Positions 23,948 through 33,787 are shown, counted from the first letter of the stretch. The stretch: 49,618 nucleotides of DNA from Sulfuricellaceae bacterium (GCA_030690895.1 JAUYFQ010000148.1:1-49618); one strand, 5' to 3'. The notes: generated from the letters alone by a model not told the origin. Numbers and translations: made by a program.

Positions 23948-25825
23948 TCAGAGTTTGGGTGGCGGGATGATTCTTGGGTGACGTTGGTCTGCAACAGACC
24001 TCAGTTTATTCAGGTCATTCAGGACCAAATGCTTGCTCTGGACGCTGATGAGCCCATCGTCCTGAAACCGGGATAGGGTGCGGCTGACGGTTTCCAGTTT
24101 AAGTCCCAGATAATTGCCGATTTCACTGCGCGTCATGCGCAACTGAAATTGGCTGGGTGAATAGCCACGTGCCGCGAGTCGTTGGGACAGATTGATCAGA
24201 AACGCGGCGACACGCTCCTCCGCATTCATGCTGGATAGCAGTGCCATGAGGCTGTGATCGCGGTGGATTTCGCGGCTCATGATTTTATGAAACTGGTGCT
24301 GCAAACTGGGAATCTCTCTGCACAGGTCGCCTAGCGCCTCATAAGGGATCTCGCACAACTCGCTGTCTTCCAGCGCGGTGGCGTTGCAGCTGTGGCTGTC
24401 GGTGCAGATGGCATCCAGGCCGAGCAGTTCGCCCGTCATGTGAAAGCCGGTGATGTGCTCATTACCGTTTTCAGTGAGGAACATGGTCTTGAAAAAACCG
24501 GTCCGGAGTGCGTACAGCGACTTGAATGGGTCTCCAGTCTTGAATAGATGTTCGCCCCGCTTGACCTTGGTGCGACGGTTGATCACGGTATCAAGTTGAT
24601 GGAAGTCGTCGCCTTTCAGCCCGATCGGGAGGCACCAGAGATCGCGCAAATCACAGGTTGAGCATGCGGTCTTGGGATAACGGACATCCAGGATATCGGT
24701 CAGCAACTTGTGAACATTTTGTGGCATGGTTCGTTCCACTTTCAAGGGTGCGGAATCATCGCATGATTGTTCGTGCTGCGCCAGCGCCCATTCGACATGC
24801 TCGCGTACCAGGGCGGATGGGTGTGCCCGCTGGCTTGTCAGCGATTCAATGACAGCGCGGCTGGTCGGCGCGTTGCCTAATGCTACCGCGATATTGCGCA
24901 ACCAGCGCTCGTGGCCGATGCGGAAAATGGCGCTTCCAGACATTCTTGTTGTGAATGTTTGCTCGTCCCAGGCGAATAGTTCGAGCAGACTGATGTTATC
25001 CAGATGGTGGCGCACAGCAAAATCCCGCTCTACGCTATTTTGCGCAAAACGGTTCCATGGGCAGGCAAGCTGGCAGTCGTCGCAACCGTAAATTCGATTC
25101 CCGATCGGCTTTCGGAATTCTTCCGGGATGGCGCCCTTTAATTCAATCGTCAGGTAGGAAATGCAGCGCCGGGCATCAACCTGGTAAGGCGCGACAATGG
25201 CGCCTGTCGGGCAGGACTGGATGCAGGCAGTACAGCTTCCGCAATGATTTGCCGTGGCTGGATCTGACGGCAATGACAGGTCGGTATAAATTTCACCCAG
25301 AAAGAACCAGGAACCCCGCTCACGCGTCAGCAACAAGCTGTGCTTGCCTTTCCAGCCCAGCCCAGCCTGGCTGGCAATTTCAACTTCCATGACTGGGGCG
25401 CTGTCGGTAAATACGCGATAACCATATGAGCCAATTTCCTCTTCAATCCGCGTAGCGAGTCTCTGCAGACGATTGCGCATGGTTTTGTGATAATCACGAC
25501 CCAGTGCGTAGCGGGAAATAAATACCTGATCGGGGTTTGCCAGGGTAGAGGCACTATCCTGCGCATCTGGCGGCAAGTAATCCAGTCGCGCGCTGATGAC
25601 AGTCAGCGTGCCTGGCAGCAGTTCTTCAGGGCGGCTGCGTTTTGTGCCATGGCTTGCCATATAATTCATTTCACCATGGAAGCCGGCCTTCAGCCATTCT
25701 TCGTGGCGAAGCTCGGCCTGGCGCAAATCCGGCCTGGCAATGGAGATAGCCTGAAATCCTAACTCAAGGCCCCAGCCTCTGATTTTTTGAGCCAGTTTGT
25801 CGCTATCTGTTAATAATGTCTGCAC
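23948..25825 (-). CDS. queG-fnr: Fusion of epoxyqueuosine reductase (QueG) and FNR transcription regulator
   Basis: One uninterrupted 625-codon frame holds two proteins. Residues 1-355 are QueG, which reduces epoxyqueuosine to queuosine in tRNA using cobalamin and two [4Fe-4S] clusters: Asp141 (FTDSAPVMEVE), Cys195/198/201/205 (CGSCTACIQSCPTGA), Cys221 and Cys248/251/255 (CDDCQLACPWN). Residues 367-625 are a full FNR: Cys388, Cys391, Cys398 and Cys491, cNMP-like domain, and an HTH whose ETVSR gives the E-xx-SR contact for TTGAT. Cys398 to Cys491 is 93 residues, as in E. coli Cys29-Cys122; Cys391-Cys398 has one residue more (an extra Trp397). Met367 (24727) follows GGAAC, so separate FNR could be made internally. 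The GTG at 25825 abuts the divergent tsaE start. Confidence 0.9.
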   Translation of the reverse strand: MQTLLTDSDKLAQKIRGWGLELGFQAISIARPDLRQAELRHEEWLKAGFHGEMNYMASHGTKRSRPEELLPGTLTVISARLDYLPPDAQDSASTLANPDQVFISRYALGRDYHKTMRNRLQRLATRIEEEIGSYGYRVFTDSAPVMEVEIASQAGLGWKGKHSLLLTRERGSWFFLGEIYTDLSLPSDPATANHCGSCTACIQSCPTGAIVAPYQVDARRCISYLTIELKGAIPEEFRKPIGNRIYGCDDCQLACPWNRFAQNSVERDFAVRHHLDNISLLELFAWDEQTFTTRMSGSAIFRIGHERWLRNIAVALGNAPTSRAVIESLTSQRAHPSALVREHVEWALAQHEQSCDDSAPLKVERTMPQNVHKLLTDILDVRYPKTACSTCDLRDLWCLPIGLKGDDFHQLDTVINRRTKVKRGEHLFKTGDPFKSLYALRTGFFKTMFLTENGNEHITGFHMTGELLGLDAICTDSHSCNATALEDSELCEIPYEALGDLCREIPSLQHQFHKIMSREIHRDHSLMALLSSMNAEERVAAFLINLSQRLAARGYSPSQFQLRMTRSEIGNYLGLKLETVSRTLSRFQDDGLISVQSKHLVLNDLNKLRSVADQRHPRIIPPPKL

Positions 25826-26311
25826 ATGAGCCCATCAATAATGAAATTGGAACGCTTTCTTGCCAATGAAAACGAAACTGACCAGTTCGGCCTGAAACTG
25901 GCCATGGTGCTGGTTCCAGGGCTGGTGCTGAACCTGCATGGCGACCTGGGCGCGGGCAAGACGGCACTGGTCAGGGCTATTTTACGCGGTCTTGGTTATC
26001 AGGGAAAAGTAAAAAGCCCAACCTATACATTGGTTGAATCTTATGTCATTTCTAGTTTAAACTTATACCACTTTGATTTATATAGATTCGCTGATCCTCA
26101 CGAATGGGAGGGGTCTGGGTTTCGAGAATATTTCAATCCGGCCACGGTCTGTATGGTGGAGTGGCCGACAAAGGCGGCGGGATTCTTGCCTGATGCGGAT
26201 ATCGAAATTGAGCTCGATATTTGTGCTGAAGGGCGCGAAATCACGTTGCAAGCCTCAACGGAGGTGGGTGAACAATGTTTGAACCGGTTGCAGAACATCA
26301 CGATGAATTGA
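25826..26311 (+). CDS. tsaE: tRNA threonylcarbamoyladenosine biosynthesis ATPase TsaE
   Basis: TsaE supports TsaB/TsaD in forming t6A37 of ANN-decoding tRNAs. The P-loop is GDLGAGKTALVRAILRGLG and the family block SPTYTLVESY follows. The start may be ATG 25826 or ATG 25841 (MKLERFLANENE). The middle of the gene (about 26035-26095) is visibly more A+T rich. It is divergent from queG-fnr with no gap and overlaps amiC by 37 bases. Confidence 0.92.
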   Translation: MSPSIMKLERFLANENETDQFGLKLAMVLVPGLVLNLHGDLGAGKTALVRAILRGLGYQGKVKSPTYTLVESYVISSLNLYHFDLYRFADPHEWEGSGFREYFNPATVCMVEWPTKAAGFLPDADIEIELDICAEGREITLQASTEVGEQCLNRLQNITMN

Positions 26312-27729
26312 CTTCTGGCGCTTCGATCCAGCGCAGCGGACTTTCCCTGCTATTGCTGGGCAGCCTGTGGCTGCTTTTCATTTTCGCGCTGGGCCTGATC
26401 AATTCGGCTAATGCAGCCAGCGCAACGGTGACAGCCTCGCGCATCTGGCCGGCGGCGGAATACACCCGGGTTACGCTCGAAACCAGTTCGCCGGTCAAGT
26501 TTTCACAGCAAATCATCAAGGATCCCGAGCGCCTGGTGCTGGATATCGAAGGGATCGAACCCAGCCAGGCCTTGACCACGCTGTCGGACAAGATCGGGCC
26601 GTCTGACCCCTACGTCAAACTGGTGCGCATTGGTCGATTCAAGCCGGGCATCGTGCGTGTTGTGTTCGATCTCAAAACCGAGGTCAGGCCATCCGTCTTT
26701 ACCCTTGCACCGGTTGGCGAATATGGAAACCGTCTGGTTGTGGATATCTATCCAGCCAAACCGCTTGATCCGCTGATGGCCCTGCTTGATTTAGACAAGT
26801 CAGCACCGGTGGAGACCGGGCAATCAGGAAATCCGGCAGATGTCGTTACCACAGCCAGAAGTGACTCAGTGGCAGAGCCAGCAGGTGGATCGGTGGCAGA
26901 CAGCAGGAATGCCAGTGTCGAACCAGCCAAGCTGACGCAGCCGACCGAAATCAGGGAGACGGCCGAGAAGCCTGGAAAAACCGACAAGACGAAATCCCAA
27001 TTTAACGTAACTCGACTGGTGACCGTGGCAATTGACGCTGGCCATGGCGGAGAAGATCCGGGGGCACGCGGGGCCAGTGGCTCAAATGAAAAAGACGTCA
27101 CACTGGCTATCGCCAAACGTTTGAAAAGTGTGATCGACGACGAACCCAATATGCGAGCTGTGCTGATACGCGATGGAGATTACTTCATTCCCTTGAACGG
27201 GCGCGTCATCAAGGCTAGAAAAGTCAGCGCTGACCTGTTCGTCTCGATTCATGCCGACGCTTTTATCCGCCCGGACGCCAAGGGCTCTTCCGTCTTTGCC
27301 CTTTCCGACCGTGGCGCCACCTCGGCGGCGGCTCGCTGGCTGGCAAAAAAGGAAAATGATGCCGACCTGATCGGCGGCGTCAATATCGATGTGAAAGATC
27401 CCTATCTGGCGCGCACCCTGCTGGATTTGTCGCAGACTGCGACTATCAATGACAGCCTGAAGCTGGGCAAGGCCGTGCTGAGCGAACTCGGCGGCATCAA
27501 TTCCCTGCACAAGAACGCGGTTGAACAGGCCGGCTTCGCCGTGCTGAAATCCCCGGATATTCCATCCATTCTGGTGGAAACCGCCTTCATCTCGAATCCT
27601 GACGAAGAACGCCGTCTGACCGATTCCGCCTATCAGGATAAAATGGCGAAAGCCATACTGACAGGTATCAAGCGCTATTTTGCCAAGAATCCGCCTCTGG
27701 CCAAGTCCAGGCTGGCGCAAACCGAGTAA
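26275..27729 (+). CDS. amiC: N-acetylmuramoyl-L-alanine amidase (AmiC type, AMIN domain)
   Basis: AmiC cleaves septal peptidoglycan at the amide bond during daughter-cell separation. The 484 residues include a membrane or signal segment (about 24-45), an AMIN domain (ASRIWPAAEYTRVTLETS onward), a long Ser/Thr/Pro-poor linker and the Amidase_3 domain with zinc-site motifs IDAGHGGEDPGA, SIHADAF and ILVETAFISNPDEE. The ATG overlaps tsaE; a later start would shorten the cytoplasmic lead only. tsaE-amiC is a frequent proteobacterial pair, often followed by mutL, which is absent here. Confidence 0.94.
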   Translation: MFEPVAEHHDELTSGASIQRSGLSLLLLGSLWLLFIFALGLINSANAASATVTASRIWPAAEYTRVTLETSSPVKFSQQIIKDPERLVLDIEGIEPSQALTTLSDKIGPSDPYVKLVRIGRFKPGIVRVVFDLKTEVRPSVFTLAPVGEYGNRLVVDIYPAKPLDPLMALLDLDKSAPVETGQSGNPADVVTTARSDSVAEPAGGSVADSRNASVEPAKLTQPTEIRETAEKPGKTDKTKSQFNVTRLVTVAIDAGHGGEDPGARGASGSNEKDVTLAIAKRLKSVIDDEPNMRAVLIRDGDYFIPLNGRVIKARKVSADLFVSIHADAFIRPDAKGSSVFALSDRGATSAAARWLAKKENDADLIGGVNIDVKDPYLARTLLDLSQTATINDSLKLGKAVLSELGGINSLHKNAVEQAGFAVLKSPDIPSILVETAFISNPDEERRLTDSAYQDKMAKAILTGIKRYFAKNPPLAKSRLAQTE

Positions 27730-27819
27730 TCATGGTACGAACCGACTGGTATGGTTGGTGTCGAATTGGTGTGTCTGGTCAGGTTGGCCTGAAATAGTCT
27801 GTTGGCAAAGGAGATCATC

Positions 27820-27993
27820 ATGAATGAAGTGCCAAAACCCGTTGAAGAAGAGTTGGTTTCGTGCGAAGTGTGCCTGAAGGAAATCCCGTTGTCCGAATCA
27901 AAAAGCACAGAAGCCGTGGATTACGTTGTTCATTTTTGTGGCCTGCAATGCCATTCAAAATGGAAAGAGCAACAGAGCAAGCCGGATGCCTGA
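27820..27993 (+). CDS. DUF3330-type small cysteine protein
   Basis: This 57-residue protein has two cysteine pairs (SCEVCLKEIP and FCGLQCHSKW) that suggest a small zinc-binding fold, as in DUF3330. The ATG at 27820 is preceded by AAAGGAG; the earlier in-frame start at 27802 is rejected. The stop overlaps the next ATG by 8 bases, so the two genes are coupled. Function unknown. Confidence 0.75.
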   Translation: MNEVPKPVEEELVSCEVCLKEIPLSESKSTEAVDYVVHFCGLQCHSKWKEQQSKPDA

Positions 27994-28567
27994 CGCCGAT
28001 TTGGATAAGCAGCAAGTGCCTTCGTTTCTGCCGTCGGCCATTCTTGATTTCTGGTACGACGAGGAGATGCGTAATTGCTGGTTTTCTTCCACGCCGGTGT
28101 TGGACGCACTGATTCGCGACCGCTTTGAAGAATTCTGGCAGCGTGCCGCAGCAGGTGAACTGGACGGATGGAAAAATAGTGCCGAAGCTTGTCTGGCCTT
28201 GGTGATTTTGCTGGATCAGATGCCCCTGAACATGTTCAGGGGAAAGGCGGAAAGTTTCAAAACCGAACAACAAGCCGTTTCCGTCTGCAAATATGCCTTG
28301 GCGCAAGGGTTTGACAGCCTGCTCACGGTCGACAGGCGGGCTTTTCTTTACATGCCGCTGATGCATAGCGAAGACACGAATGACCAGGATTTGTCCGTTT
28401 CCCTTTTTGAGTCAGCAGCTCTTGCCGACAACCTGCGTTTTGCCCTGCATCATCGCGAATTGATTCGAAAATTTGGCCGCTTCCCACACCGCAACCGAAT
28501 CCTGGGGCGTACCAGTACACCTGAAGAAGAGACTTATCTTGCTTCTGAAGGCGCGTTTACTGGTTGA
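27986..28567 (+). CDS. DUF924 family protein
   Basis: The 193-residue helical protein has the DUF924 blocks ILDFWYDEEMRNCWF, ALVILLDQMPLNMFRG, AFLYMPLMHSED and a closing FGRFPHRNRILGR. The fold is TPR-like; the function is unknown. The start at 27986 overlaps the DUF3330 stop; the longer frame from 27926 would lie inside that gene and is rejected. Confidence 0.88.
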   Translation: MPDADLDKQQVPSFLPSAILDFWYDEEMRNCWFSSTPVLDALIRDRFEEFWQRAAAGELDGWKNSAEACLALVILLDQMPLNMFRGKAESFKTEQQAVSVCKYALAQGFDSLLTVDRRAFLYMPLMHSEDTNDQDLSVSLFESAALADNLRFALHHRELIRKFGRFPHRNRILGRTSTPEEETYLASEGAFTG

Positions 28568-28690
28568 ACGTGTGGAATTTTAACGGGAATGGTGCGTCTT
28601 GATTCTGTCGCGGAGGTTGTCTGGCAGACCGGAACCACCGTCCATTGACCTGAGTTCGCCGCGAGTCGCTACAAGTAAGGAATAAACAGA

Positions 28691-29065
28691 ATGGAACAAT
28701 TGATACTGCACTTGATTGGCGATTATCTGACTCAAACCGATTGGATGGCAAAAAACAAAACGAGCAAAATTTGGATTGCGGCTCTCCATTCGGCGGTGTA
28801 CTCGGTACCATTTTTGTTGCTCTCACCGAGCATTTTGGCACTGACAGTAATCTTTTCAACTCATGTGCTGATAGACAGATATCGGCTTGCACGCTTTGTG
28901 ATCTACGCTAAAAACAAGGTGACTGAACCAAGCTTGCAGTGGTGCGATGCCTGCAAGACGGGCTATCACAAAGATACACCCTCCTGGCTTGCGACAATGT
29001 TGTTCATCATTGCTGACAACACCATGCACCTCACGATCAACTACGCATCCTTGCGGTGGCTTTGA
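28691..29065 (+). CDS. DUF3307 family membrane protein
   Basis: The 124-residue protein begins with HLIGDYLTQTDWMAKNK and has STHVLIDRYRLARFVIYAKN, the two DUF3307 signatures. Three or four hydrophobic segments are present. AAGGA lies 9-13 bases before the ATG. Function unknown. The 123-base gap before it holds nothing recognisable. Confidence 0.82.
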   Translation: MEQLILHLIGDYLTQTDWMAKNKTSKIWIAALHSAVYSVPFLLLSPSILALTVIFSTHVLIDRYRLARFVIYAKNKVTEPSLQWCDACKTGYHKDTPSWLATMLFIIADNTMHLTINYASLRWL

Positions 29066-29170
29066 TCAGGCGTAGAAACGTTAAAAACTCGATGAGTTTT
29101 AGCTATTAGTGTTCCCCTGTTGGTGGCGTGGCGATGATGGGCGGCGGTTGTCGCATGGATTCCACGCCTG

Positions 29171-31459
29171 TCATTCCCCAACTACATGCATCAGTTGTGC
29201 CAAGTCAATTTGGCCTTTGAGCAGTTTTGTTACGCCATCCTGGCGAAGTGTCCGCATCCCATCTGCCATAGCGGCCTGCCTGATTTCGGTGGCGTTTGCA
29301 CGTGTATAGATCAGCTTTTGTACCGTAGGTGTAATGATCATCAGTTCGTGGATGGCTGTTCGGCCTTTATAGCCCGTAAGATTGCACGCAGCGCATTTGC
29401 CTGGTTTGTAAAGTGTCAGGTTCGCATGATCAACCTTGAGTTCGTCATAGTACGCTTCACCATAGTGGTGGCGGAGCTGGAACAATTCCTGTTCTTCCGG
29501 GGTATAGGGTGTCTTGCATTCGGTGCAGAGGGTTCGCACCAGACGCTGGGCAAGGATGCCCTGAAGAGCGTCGGCAAAATTGACCGGGTCGGCGCCAAGG
29601 TCGAGCAGGCGGACAACGGTTTCGGCAGCAGAATTGGTATGCAGGGTCGAGAACACAAGATGGCCGGTCAAGGATGCTTCGATACTCGCCTGGACCGTTT
29701 CAGCATCACGCATTTCGCCCACCATGATAATGTCAGGATCGGCTCGCAGGAAGGCGCGCAATGCCGTGGCAAAAGTGACGCCGATCTTGGGCTGGACCTG
29801 TAGCTGGTGAAGGCCAGCCTGGGTGATTTCGACGGGATCCTCTGCGGTCCAAATTTTGACGTCGGGCGTGTTGATGTGGCCGAGAATGGCGTGCAGGGTG
29901 GTGGTTTTGCCTGATCCAGTGGGGCCTACCACGAGGAAGATGCCGTGAGGTTTTGTAATGACCTGTTTCAGTTTGAGTTCGTTAGCAGAACTCAGGTTAA
30001 TGCGGTCGAGCGGCAGTGGTTCGGAGGCAGTGAGTATGCGCAATACGACCTCTTCGCCATGTACCGTGGGCAATGTGGCAACCCGCAATTCAAGTGGTTG
30101 GCCATTCAGACGCAGCATGAGTTTCCCATCCTGTGGCTTGCGCCGCTCGGTGATGTCAAGCTTCGCGATGATCTTGATGCGAGATACCACGGCACGGATG
30201 TGAGTGGCCGGAATGTCCAGCAGATGACGGCACGCCCCATCCACGCGCACGCGCACTTGGGCGCCGTTCCGGTCAGGCTCAACGTGGATATCAGAGGCCT
30301 TGCTGCTATAGGATTCCTCAATGATGCGGTTGACTAGTTGAACCACAGTCGCTTCGCTCTCGTCAGGCTCTTCTACTTCAGATGAAAGGTCTGCGGCAGC
30401 ACGCTGCTCGCTCTGCATGCGCCCTACCAACTCCTTGATGTTGGCAGGAGCCGTAGTGGATGAGCCAACGTCCTGCCCAAGAAAACGCAGGATGTCCTCT
30501 GGCAGGCCGACCTTGAAAATATAACTATCGGCCTTGACCACACGCTGAATCTCTTCAATTCGCCCGGTGTCATTTGGATTGTCGATAAGAATCGTTACCT
30601 TGGAGCGGTCACCTGCTACCGGCACCCATAGTTGTCGACGCAGGTAGGTTTCGTTGAGACCTGCTATCAGGCTGCGTGGCAATTCAATACTTGGATCGTA
30701 GGGAAAGTAGGGAACCTGGTAGTAGTGTTCCAGGGAGGAGCCAATATCGGATGGGAGAATTCTTAATTCGTCCCGTAAAATCTGGATGAGTGAAATTTTA
30801 TCTTTCTCGGCACGCGCACTGAGTGTATCGAGTTGTTCTCTGGTGAGGTAGCGCCGTTCAACCAGCAAGTCGAATGGTCCCCGTGTGGAATGTAATTCAT
30901 AGCGTAATTTCTGTGCCAGAACCTTGGTAAAACGCAGGGTATTGAGTATTTGCTGATTGCCGAATGGGGTGCCATCAGTATGGTTGAGAAGTTGCAGCAC
31001 ACCCAGCAGGACCTGCTGAAATTTGATGGGGACCACAATCATCGAACGTGTGCGGTAACCGGCCTCCATATCATAGGTTCGATTGAAGCTGAGATCGGGG
31101 TGAATGGTCTTTAATTCAGCGTCGTCATACACATCCTTGATTGCTACAGCCTTTTGGGTGAGTGCCACGTATCCGGCAACGGAACCGTTAGACAGGGGAA
31201 CCCTGATTTCACGTAAGCCATCCGCTACCTTGTAGCGTGATACGATCTCCGAGTCGCTGCGTCCACGCTGGTAGATCGTCACTTTATCGGCCTCCAGCAG
31301 TCCACGCAGGTCACCCATTATCTCTGGCATGACCTCCATCAGAGAATCTGCGTCATGCAGGCGCTGCGTGATACTGTTCAGGCGCGTCTGGAATTCCAGT
31401 TGATTCTTCAGGTCTTCAAGGGAGCGTGCGGCGGAGGCGGTTGGCTGTGGTGTGCTCAT
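29171..31459 (-). CDS. GAF domain-containing GspE/PilB-type secretion ATPase
   Basis: This is a hexameric assembly ATPase of the type II secretion/type IV pilus family with an extra sensor domain. Domain order in 762 residues: a GAF domain (about 20-190), a MshEN-like domain (about 200-340; the family can bind c-di-GMP), and the T2SSE ATPase with Walker A GPTGSGKTTT (about 505-515), Asp box DPDIIMVGEMRD, His box and a zinc motif (CTEC...CAAC). No pilin or secretion gene is adjacent. It is divergent from the chemosensory cluster and may link second-messenger level to a surface machine encoded elsewhere. Confidence 0.9.
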   Translation of the reverse strand: MSTPQPTASAARSLEDLKNQLEFQTRLNSITQRLHDADSLMEVMPEIMGDLRGLLEADKVTIYQRGRSDSEIVSRYKVADGLREIRVPLSNGSVAGYVALTQKAVAIKDVYDDAELKTIHPDLSFNRTYDMEAGYRTRSMIVVPIKFQQVLLGVLQLLNHTDGTPFGNQQILNTLRFTKVLAQKLRYELHSTRGPFDLLVERRYLTREQLDTLSARAEKDKISLIQILRDELRILPSDIGSSLEHYYQVPYFPYDPSIELPRSLIAGLNETYLRRQLWVPVAGDRSKVTILIDNPNDTGRIEEIQRVVKADSYIFKVGLPEDILRFLGQDVGSSTTAPANIKELVGRMQSEQRAAADLSSEVEEPDESEATVVQLVNRIIEESYSSKASDIHVEPDRNGAQVRVRVDGACRHLLDIPATHIRAVVSRIKIIAKLDITERRKPQDGKLMLRLNGQPLELRVATLPTVHGEEVVLRILTASEPLPLDRINLSSANELKLKQVITKPHGIFLVVGPTGSGKTTTLHAILGHINTPDVKIWTAEDPVEITQAGLHQLQVQPKIGVTFATALRAFLRADPDIIMVGEMRDAETVQASIEASLTGHLVFSTLHTNSAAETVVRLLDLGADPVNFADALQGILAQRLVRTLCTECKTPYTPEEQELFQLRHHYGEAYYDELKVDHANLTLYKPGKCAACNLTGYKGRTAIHELMIITPTVQKLIYTRANATEIRQAAMADGMRTLRQDGVTKLLKGQIDLAQLMHVVGE

Positions 31460-31660
31460 GAAATTGTCTCATTCAATGGTTTGAAGATATCAACGCGTAG
31501 GAAATGGGTCTATTAATTATTTATATGACCTTCATTCTGGGGCCGTACATCAACAACTGTCAATCCGGCCCACTTGGCCTGGTAAAATCAGCCACTTGCA
31601 TTGGCTCTGAAACGCTGACAAAGTGGCAAGAATCACACTCTAAAGGTTTGAAGGTTTTTT

Positions 31661-33568
31661 ATGCTCCAAAACGTACGATTAGTGACCAAAATCATGTTGA
31701 TCATGGGCGCGGCTATTTCCATATTTGGCGCGGTTATGACCTATGCGAACCTGGAAATCATGCACAGCTTGATCGCCAAGGCCGAGCAAAATGAGCTTGA
31801 AGCTCACCTGAAGAATCTGACCAACAGTATCGCTGCCGAGAGTCGCAGGGCCGAGTCGATGAGTGCCCTGGTTGCATCGATTCCTCTGGTTGCTGAAAAA
31901 TTTAACGCAGCCGACCGTCAATCACTTGCCAATCTGTTTGTGCCCGGTTTCAAGAAAATGTCCAAGGAATATGGCATTGAGCAGTTTCAGTTTCATACCC
32001 CGCCAGCGATTTCCTTTCTTCGTGTTCACAAGGCTGAAAAATTTGGTGATGACCTTTCTTCGTTTCGCCATACCGTGGTGATGACCAACAAGGAAAAAAA
32101 ACCTACCCGAGGACTTGAGGGTGGGGTAGCTGGCCTTGGCTTGCGTGGCATGGTTCCCGTCATGCACAACGGGTCTCATGTCGGGTCGGTTGAGTTCGGC
32201 ATGAGCTTCGGTCAGTCATTTTTTGAGGCTTTCAAGGCACAAAATGGCGTTGATGCGAGTCTACATGTCCCTACAAATGACGGCTTCCAAATGGTAGCTT
32301 CCACTCTCGGTGAGAAGTCCGCCATTGATAACGCTGTTTTAAATAGAGTTCTGTCGGATGGCACGCCCTTGCTTGATCATCGAGACATAAAGGGTGTCCC
32401 TTGTGCCATTTATGTTGTTCCAGTCAGGGACTTCACCGAAAAAACAATTGGCGTGCTAGAGATCGCGATGGACACCAGTGTGTTCAAAAAATCGCTTGCC
32501 TCTGCAAGGAATGAAGCACTGGTTGTCGGTGCTCTGGCTTTGATTTTTGGCTTAATCTTGGCCGCTTTTTTTACTCGTCAGCTTGTTGGTCGGCTTAATA
32601 TCCTGGTGAAGGGGATTAATCGCGTGGCTCAGGGGGATTTCTCGCAAGAACTTCGCCTGGATGGAAAAGATGAAATTGGCGAACTGGCCCAAGCTACGCG
32701 TGAGATGCAGCAACAGCTTCGAGGTTTGGCGGTTGAGGTCAGTGAACATGCTGCGGCAGTTCATACCGTTGCGCAGGGAATCAGCGGGGCTGTAGAAATT
32801 CAGGCGGAAACTTCTTCAGAGTTGTCATGGTCGGTGGTGCAAATTACCTCAACGATGGAGGAACTCTCCGCTTCTTCTTCCCAGATAGCTGAACATGCCG
32901 GGGAGGTGGCGGATATCGCCAGCAAAACACTGGAAAACAGTCATACCGGTTTTGATTCCGCGCAAACGACGCTTGACCGAATCGATGATATCAACAGCGA
33001 CAACCAGCAAAGCCTTCAGGAAATCATGGCGCTGGGGGCCAAGTCGGCGCAGATTAGCAAAGTGATGGACATAATCAACACCATTGCAGATCGAACCAGA
33101 CTCATTGCATTCAACGCGGCAATCGAGGCTTCGAGCGCGGGTGAGGCAGGGAAGCGTTTTGCTGTGGTGGCAGGGGAAATTCGCCATCTGGCTGATAACG
33201 TTACAACGTCGACCAAGGAAATTGAAGCCAATATCAATGACATCCAGGATTCTATCGGTCGCCTGGTGGCCACCTCCGAAAAAGGTTCTGCCAGCATCTC
33301 CGCAGGGGAGCAAGCCGGTACTTTCACAGCAAAACGTCTCGACGATATTGTCATTGCAGCGAAGCAGGCGAATACCTCGGCGCGGCAAATTTCCCTGTCA
33401 ACGCAACAACAGAAAACGGCTAGCCAGCAAGTACTGGACGCCCTTCGTGAAATTTTGTCTGCCTCTACCAACACGGATCAATCGATTAACCACTTGACAC
33501 AAATCAGCAAGGAAATGTCGACGCTCTCGTCCAAACTCTCGGAAACGATCGGACACTTCAAAGTTTAG
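31661..33568 (+). CDS. Methyl-accepting chemotaxis protein with periplasmic Cache-like sensor
   Basis: This 635-residue transmembrane receptor starts the signalling island. A membrane span (about 10-32) is followed by a ~260-residue periplasmic domain of double-Cache type (GVAGLGLRGMVPV, GSVEFGMSFGQSFFEAF). A second span (about 286-308), HAMP and the coiled-coil signalling domain with the conserved tip ADRTRLIAFNAAIEASSAGE complete it. No C-terminal CheR-tether pentapeptide is seen (it ends ETIGHFKV). The signal is unknown. GAAGG lies 8 bases upstream of the ATG. The 201-base gap to the divergent ATPase is presumably the promoter region. Confidence 0.93.
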   Translation: MLQNVRLVTKIMLIMGAAISIFGAVMTYANLEIMHSLIAKAEQNELEAHLKNLTNSIAAESRRAESMSALVASIPLVAEKFNAADRQSLANLFVPGFKKMSKEYGIEQFQFHTPPAISFLRVHKAEKFGDDLSSFRHTVVMTNKEKKPTRGLEGGVAGLGLRGMVPVMHNGSHVGSVEFGMSFGQSFFEAFKAQNGVDASLHVPTNDGFQMVASTLGEKSAIDNAVLNRVLSDGTPLLDHRDIKGVPCAIYVVPVRDFTEKTIGVLEIAMDTSVFKKSLASARNEALVVGALALIFGLILAAFFTRQLVGRLNILVKGINRVAQGDFSQELRLDGKDEIGELAQATREMQQQLRGLAVEVSEHAAAVHTVAQGISGAVEIQAETSSELSWSVVQITSTMEELSASSSQIAEHAGEVADIASKTLENSHTGFDSAQTTLDRIDDINSDNQQSLQEIMALGAKSAQISKVMDIINTIADRTRLIAFNAAIEASSAGEAGKRFAVVAGEIRHLADNVTTSTKEIEANINDIQDSIGRLVATSEKGSASISAGEQAGTFTAKRLDDIVIAAKQANTSARQISLSTQQQKTASQQVLDALREILSASTNTDQSINHLTQISKEMSTLSSKLSETIGHFKV

Positions 33569-33787
33569 GGGGAAATTCGGTATCCGAGGGGCCTAAAACA
33601 ATACAATTGTTGACAATGCAAGGTCAGGTGAGTTCGAATACAAAACATGTAAGCTGAATTTGTGATTTCCCAGAACCAAGTAAAATGAATTAACTTTTCT
33701 CTCCCAGAACTTTTTGGCAAATGTAGAAATTTAGTAATTGGTTCGAAAAAGCAGTGTACTGCTAACCATCCAAATGAGGACTAAACA

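Noticed and set aside
25440-25460. A third copy of the structured repeat core (CGCGTAGCGAG) inside queG
   Set aside because: Only about 10 bases match, the hairpin partner is absent, and the protein there (LQRLATRIEEE) is normal QueG sequence, so the match is chance.
32359-32374. TGGCAC...TTGCT resembling a sigma-54 -24/-12 promoter inside the first MCP gene
   Set aside because: The spacer between the two boxes is one base too short, and it lies well inside coding sequence with no gene start after it.
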